Assembly (NCBI GenBank): GCA_021805485.1
Contig: JAJZFF010000323.1
Location: forward strand, 1-9,366
DNA from: Pseudomonadota bacterium
GTDB taxonomy: Bacteria; Pseudomonadota; Alphaproteobacteria; Acetobacterales; Acetobacteraceae
DNA length: 9,366 bases
Direction: 5' to 3'
Each line of letters opens with the position of its first letter. Position 1 is the first letter of the stretch. The notes beneath the pieces were generated by a model. It was not told the DNA's origin, made no database searches, and saw only the letters and a program-made list of their open reading frames with translations. Shown piece by piece: positions 6,174-9,366 of this stretch. The position numbers and the translations under genes were made by a program.

Positions 6174-8035
6174 GCGTGCCGGATCGTTCCGGCGGGTTCC
6201 GCCGCGCCGCCGGGCCGGAACTGCTGCTTGCCCTGGCGCTGCTCGTGCTGCCGCTGCTCGCGCCGCTCATCGGCGCCGGCTATGACTTGCTGACCCGAAT
6301 CCTGATCTGGGGCCTGATCGGCATCGGTTTCGATCTCCTCTTCGGCCTCAGCGGGCTGCTCTCCTTCGGCCAGTCGGCGTTTTTCGGGACCGGCGGCTTC
6401 GTGACCGCCTACCTGCTGACGGCGAAGGTGATCACGAGCGTCTGGCTTGCCCTGCTCATCGGCACCATCTGCGCGGCGCTGCTCGGCATCCTCGTCGGCA
6501 TCTTCGCGCTGCGCCGGGTCGGTATCTATTTCGCGATGATCACGATCGCCTTCGCCGAACTGGCCTACTTCCTGGAGAACTCTCCGCTCGCGCACTGGAC
6601 GGGCGGCGAGAACGGCATGCCCGGCGTGCCGACGCCCACGCTCGGCTTCGGCCACGCGGCGATCCACATTTCCGGCGCCGCGCCGCTCTACGTGCTGATC
6701 GCGGCGTTCTTCTTCGTCGGCTTCATGCTCGCCCGCCGCATCGTCCATTCGCCCTTCGGCACGCTGATGCAGGCGATCCGGGAAAACACGCTGCGCACCG
6801 CGGCACTCGGGCATGACGTGGCACGGTACAAGCTCGCGGTCTTCACCATCGCCGCCGCCTATGCCGGCCTCGCCGGCGGCCTGCTCGGCGTGTTCCAGAA
6901 CTACATGCCCCCCGAGGCCTTCTCGCTCTCCACCTCGGGCGAGATCGTGGTGCAGACGGTGCTCGGCGGCGTCGGCACGCTGCTCGGCCCGGCCTTCGGC
7001 GCGGCGATCTGGCTCACCCTGCGCCAGGTGCTGCAGGGCGTGCCGGCGCTGGCCAATTTCTGGCTGCTCATCCTCGGCATCGTCTTCGTCCTGCTCATCA
7101 CCTTCCTCCGCGAGGGGGTGATCGGCGCCGCGCGCCAGTTCGCCGCCTGGGCGCGGCGGGGCGGCCATGCTGCGCCGGCCGCCGACCCGAATGTCGGCGC
7201 GCACGAGACCGAAGTGGTGCGGGCCTTTTCCCTCGACCTGCCGCTGAAGGCGCCGCCGCCGCCGGCATCGCCGATCGCGCTGGAAGCCCGCGGAATCGTC
7301 AAGCGATATGGCGGGCTGGTCGCGGTCAACGAGGTCTCGCTCTCGATCCGGACCGGCGCGCTGCACGCGGTGATCGGCCCCAACGGCGCGGGCAAGAGCA
7401 CGCTGTTCAAGATGCTCGCGGCCGAGGTCGCGCCGTCCACGGGGCAGGTGCTGTTCCATGGCCGCGACATCACCGGCATCGGCGCTACCGCCGCCTGCCA
7501 GATCGGCATCGCCAAGAGCTACCAGATCAACCAGCTATTCCCGAAACTGACGATCCGCCAGAACCTGCGGATCGCGGTGCTGGCCCGGCATTCCGGCCCG
7601 TTCAGGCTGTCGCTGCTGCGCAATGCCGAGAGCATGGACGCGGTGGAGGCGCAGATCGACGGGCTGATCCGCGGCATCGGGCTCGAGCACCGCGCCAACA
7701 TGCCGGTCGCCGTGCTGGCCTATGGCGAGAAGCGGCGGCTGGAGATCGGCCTGGCGCTGGCATCCGACCCCGCGGTGCTGCTGCTCGACGAGCCGCTCGC
7801 CGGCATGAGCCCGGAGGAACGCGGCGAGACCAAGGCGCTGATCCGGGCGATGCGCGAGGGCCGCACCCTCGTGATCGTCGAGCATGACATGGACGCGATC
7901 TTCGAGCTCGCCGAACGCATCACGGTGCTGGCCAACGGCCGCCTTCTGGCCGAGGGCACGGTTGCCGAAATCCAGAACAATGCCGACGTGCAGACGGCCT
8001 ATCTCGGCGGGATGTCGCTTCATGAACTTGCTTGA
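6170..8035 (+). CDS. Fused permease/ATPase of branched-chain-type ABC transporter (LivM-LivG fusion)
   Basis: A 621-residue single chain joining the second permease to an ATPase. Residues 1 to about 325 are LivM-like, with many hydrophobic segments and the family blocks GLSGLLSFGQSAFFG and GGVGTLLGPAFGA. A Pro/Ala-rich linker (about 330-368) follows. Residues about 370-621 are a LivG-type nucleotide-binding domain: Walker A GPNGAGKST (403-411), a Gln in SYQINQLFPKL, signature LAYGE (516-520), Walker B VLLLDEP (536-542) and switch His H572 in VEHD. The LAYGE form in place of LSGGQ is normal for LivG. It overlaps livH by ATGA and livF by 14 bases. The fusion lies in one uninterrupted frame with all motifs intact, so it looks real rather than a sequencing artefact. 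Such fusions occur in alphaproteobacteria but are less common than separate genes. Confidence 0.95.
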   Translation: MSVPDRSGGFRRAAGPELLLALALLVLPLLAPLIGAGYDLLTRILIWGLIGIGFDLLFGLSGLLSFGQSAFFGTGGFVTAYLLTAKVITSVWLALLIGTICAALLGILVGIFALRRVGIYFAMITIAFAELAYFLENSPLAHWTGGENGMPGVPTPTLGFGHAAIHISGAAPLYVLIAAFFFVGFMLARRIVHSPFGTLMQAIRENTLRTAALGHDVARYKLAVFTIAAAYAGLAGGLLGVFQNYMPPEAFSLSTSGEIVVQTVLGGVGTLLGPAFGAAIWLTLRQVLQGVPALANFWLLILGIVFVLLITFLREGVIGAARQFAAWARRGGHAAPAADPNVGAHETEVVRAFSLDLPLKAPPPPASPIALEARGIVKRYGGLVAVNEVSLSIRTGALHAVIGPNGAGKSTLFKMLAAEVAPSTGQVLFHGRDITGIGATAACQIGIAKSYQINQLFPKLTIRQNLRIAVLARHSGPFRLSLLRNAESMDAVEAQIDGLIRGIGLEHRANMPVAVLAYGEKRRLEIGLALASDPAVLLLDEPLAGMSPEERGETKALIRAMREGRTLVIVEHDMDAIFELAERITVLANGRLLAEGTVAEIQNNADVQTAYLGGMSLHELA

Positions 8036-8720
8036 GGTCGAACGCATCAACAGCTTCTACGGCGACAGCCATATCCTGTTCGACGTGTCGCTGGAGGTCG
8101 CGGAGCATGAGGTGGTGGCGCTGCTCGGCCGCAATGGCGCGGGCAAGACCACCACGCTGAAATCGCTGATGGGCGTGCTGGCGCCGAAATCCGGGGCGAT
8201 CCGCCTCGGCGGGCGGGACATCGCCGGCCGGCCGCCGCACGAGATCGCCGCCCTCGGCATGCAGCTCGTGCCCGAGGAGCGGCGCATCTTCGGCACGCTG
8301 ACGGTGGAGGAAAATCTTGTCCTCGCCGCCCTCAGCGCGCCGCAGAAGCTCCCGCTCCGCGAGATCTACGACATGTTCCCGCGGCTCGAGGAGCGGCGGA
8401 AGAACAGCGGCAAGCAGCTCTCCGGCGGCGAGCAGCAGATGCTCGCGATCGCCCGGGCGCTGATCCGCGACGCCCGGCTGATCCTGCTCGACGAGCCGTT
8501 CGAGGGGCTGGCGCCGGTGATCGTGCACGACCTGCTCGCCATTACCGCGAAACTGGCGGAGGCAGGGCGCACCATCGTCATCGTCGAGCAGAATGTCGCC
8601 GCCGCCCTCTCGGTCGCGCATCGCGCCATCGTTCTCGCCAACGGCCAGGTGGTCTGGCAGGGCACGACCGCGTCGCTGCGGCAGTCACCCGAGATCATGA
8701 AGACCTATCTCGGCGTCTAG
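8022..8720 (+). CDS. Branched-chain-type ABC transporter ATP-binding protein (LivF-like)
   Basis: A 232-residue cytoplasmic ATPase, typical LivF length, pairing with the LivG domain of the preceding fusion protein. Motifs are Walker A GRNGAGKTT (36-44), QLVPEERRIFGTLTVEENL (81-99) with its Q-loop Gln and the LivF-typical PEERRIF, signature LSGGEQQ (133-139), Walker B LILLDEP (153-159) and VEQN (188-191). The switch His is Gln (Q190), which is usual for LivF. The start is ATG 8022, preceded by GGCGGGA at 8006-8012 and overlapping the fusion gene by 14 bases; upstream in-frame starts would add a stretch unlike the family. The TAG stop (8718-8720) shares its last two bases with the outer arm of a hairpin repeat. 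The protein still ends normally (KTYLGV). Confidence 0.94.
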   Translation: MNLLEVERINSFYGDSHILFDVSLEVAEHEVVALLGRNGAGKTTTLKSLMGVLAPKSGAIRLGGRDIAGRPPHEIAALGMQLVPEERRIFGTLTVEENLVLAALSAPQKLPLREIYDMFPRLEERRKNSGKQLSGGEQQMLAIARALIRDARLILLDEPFEGLAPVIVHDLLAITAKLAEAGRTIVIVEQNVAAALSVAHRAIVLANGQVVWQGTTASLRQSPEIMKTYLGV

Positions 8721-8824
8721 AGCACTTTCCGATCCATCCGGATCGGATGTAGTGCTCTATGATATTGATAAACAGAGCATCTTTATCCGATCAGATGACT
8801 CCATCTGATCGGATGATGCTCTAG
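8717..8824 (+). repeat. 108-bp composite double-hairpin repeat (best copy)
   Basis: Two imperfect palindromes in tandem. Hairpin A (8719-8758) has outer arms AGAGCAC and GTGCTCT and inner arms CCGATCC and GGATCGG with loop ATCC. Hairpin B (8774-8822) has outer arms AGAGCATC and GATGCTCT and a perfect 12-bp inner stem (8786-8797 with 8802-8813) around loop ACTC. The whole unit is bounded by 8-bp inverted ends CTAGAGCA (8717-8724) and TGCTCTAG (8817-8824). An AT-rich 15-base spacer separates the hairpins. It aligns ungapped to 62-169 in the same orientation. No coding capacity is seen. It resembles a MITE- or REP-like dispersed element and probably also ends livF transcripts, although no T-tract follows either stem. 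Confidence 0.85.
8719..8758 (+). terminator. Possible transcript-end hairpin after livF
   Basis: Hairpin A of the repeat starts in the livF stop codon. It has 14 paired bases, split into an outer and an inner 7-bp stem separated by an asymmetric internal loop. It sits where an operon terminator is expected, between converging transcription units. It lacks a downstream U-run, so it may work as an mRNA 3'-end stabiliser or not at all. Confidence 0.35.
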
Positions 8825-9156
8825 CCGGACAACCGTGGACGAACCGTACGTCCTTCCTGATGATCTCGCGGGGGATCGAAGGCGGTGCCGTCGGCCAGGA
8901 TCCGATGCAATACGACAGCAAGTTTGCGGGCCAGCGCGACCTTTGCCTTGCGCATCCCGGCGCGGACGGCCATGGGTATTGCCCTGCTTTTCAGCCGCGG
9001 TCCCTTCATTGGTCGGGCGAGAATGACGTTCGGCGCTTCGTGGAGCGCAGTGCGGACACCGGCGTCGCCGATCTTCGATATCCGGCCAGTCACATCCGTC
9101 GCGCCAGAGTGATATCTCCGTGGCGTCAGACCAAAATTTGGCTCAACCATCGGTGA
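8821..9156 (-). pseudogene. IS110-family transposase, C-terminal remnant
   Basis: Read on the minus strand, this frame matches the C-terminal Transposase_20 (IS116/IS110/IS902) domain. Landmarks are FGLTPRRYHSG, then TDVTGRISKIGDAGVRTAL, then the highly typical RKAKVALARKLAVVLHRI and DGTAF (ending near 8878), plus a short tail to a TAG at 8821-8823. The N-terminal RuvC-like DEDD catalytic domain is missing: about 30 bases upstream of the match lies the stop of phaC. The frame formally stays open to 9306, but that part is the phaC end in another frame. Several family positions look altered (for example the region around KSRAIPMAVRAG), consistent with decay. The remnant cannot transpose. Its stop codon borrows two bases from the adjoining repeat. 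Confidence 0.85.
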
Positions 9157-9187
9157 CGAGTGGAACCGAGCCTGATCGTTATTTATT

Positions 9188-9366
9188 CTAACGTTCAAGC
9201 ACATACGATCCCGGCGCATCGCCGAGCACCGGCAACCCTCGCGATGGCGCTGCCATCGGCGGTGGATCCGTCGTGCGGCCCTTGCCAACGCCACCGATCC
9301 AGTCAAGCCACGCCGGCCACCAGCTTCCCTGGCGCTCGGGCGCGAGGGTTGCCCAGGTGTCCGGAT
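9188..9366 (-). CDS. phaC: Class I poly(3-hydroxyalkanoate) synthase, C-terminal end (partial)
   Basis: On the minus strand, an open frame entering from the right edge encodes 58 residues and stops at TAG (9188-9190). It has the hallmarks of the class I PhaC C-terminus: GSWWPAWLDWI, a Pro/Ala-rich stretch, and then LGDAPGSYVLER just before the stop. PhaC polymerises hydroxyacyl-CoA into storage polyester on granules. The catalytic Cys-Asp-His region and about nine tenths of the protein lie outside the window. The gene converges on the transporter operon. It is easily missed because it has no start codon here and because the open frame of the transposase remnant overlaps it in a different phase. 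Recognition rests on the two terminal motifs. Confidence 0.88.
   Translation of the reverse strand, partial: PDTWATLAPERQGSWWPAWLDWIGGVGKGRTTDPPPMAAPSRGLPVLGDAPGSYVLER

Noticed and set aside
6086..7459. 457-codon minus-strand open frame
   Set aside because: Antisense to the LivM-LivG gene; Glu/Arg/Asp-rich with no family signature.
8585..8593. Missing switch His in LivF (VEQN)
   Set aside because: Gln at this position is the normal state in the LivF family, not a defect.
9157..9306. N-terminal extension of the transposase remnant frame
   Set aside because: It overlaps the PhaC C-terminus in another phase and has no IS110 similarity, so the remnant is limited to about 9156 and below.
1..9366. 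CRISPR array, tRNA or rRNA genes
   Set aside because: No regularly spaced repeats with unique spacers and no tRNA- or rRNA-like segments were seen on reading both strands.

Overview
The window is high-GC, strongly GC3-biased bacterial DNA. It most resembles an alphaproteobacterium, possibly Rhodospirillales/Acetobacteraceae; the order is a guess. Support comes from ATGA-coupled operons, a Tat-type solute-binding protein, a fused LivM-LivG transporter subunit, a class I PHA synthase C-terminus and an IS110-type transposase relic.

Layout: (1) Bases 1-275 hold no convincing gene. They carry a degenerate copy (about 62-169) of a 108-bp double-hairpin repeat and a candidate promoter. (2) Bases 276-3415 are a tight plus-strand cluster of four catabolic-type enzymes: a PcaC-like carboxymuconolactone decarboxylase family protein, a 3-hydroxyisobutyrate dehydrogenase family oxidoreductase, a metallo-beta-lactamase-fold lactonase and an SMP-30/gluconolactonase family protein. 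(3) Bases 3416-3908 are non-coding, with a third partial repeat just after the SMP-30 stop, a 10-G run, several small dyads and a structured leader. (4) Bases 3909-8720 encode a complete branched-chain-amino-acid-type (HAAT) ABC importer: binding protein, LivH permease, fused LivM-LivG and LivF. (5) Bases 8717-8824 are the best-preserved copy of the repeat, starting inside the livF stop codon. (6) Bases 8821-9156, minus strand, are an in-frame C-terminal remnant of an IS110-family transposase. (7) Bases 9188-9366, minus strand, are the last 58 codons of a class I phaC entering from the right.

Taken together, genes 1-4 look like a module handling a lactone-forming organic acid: two unrelated lactonase folds, a decarboxylase/isomerase-type enzyme and a beta-hydroxyacid dehydrogenase. 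The following importer would supply the substrate. The substrate cannot be read from sequence. No transcription factor, ring-cleavage enzyme or CoA-dependent step is visible.

The main discovery-type signals are the 108-bp composite repeat (two colinear copies in direct orientation at the two ends of the region plus one fragment), the unassigned lactonase-rich pathway, and the short phaC end hidden under a misleading overlapping frame.
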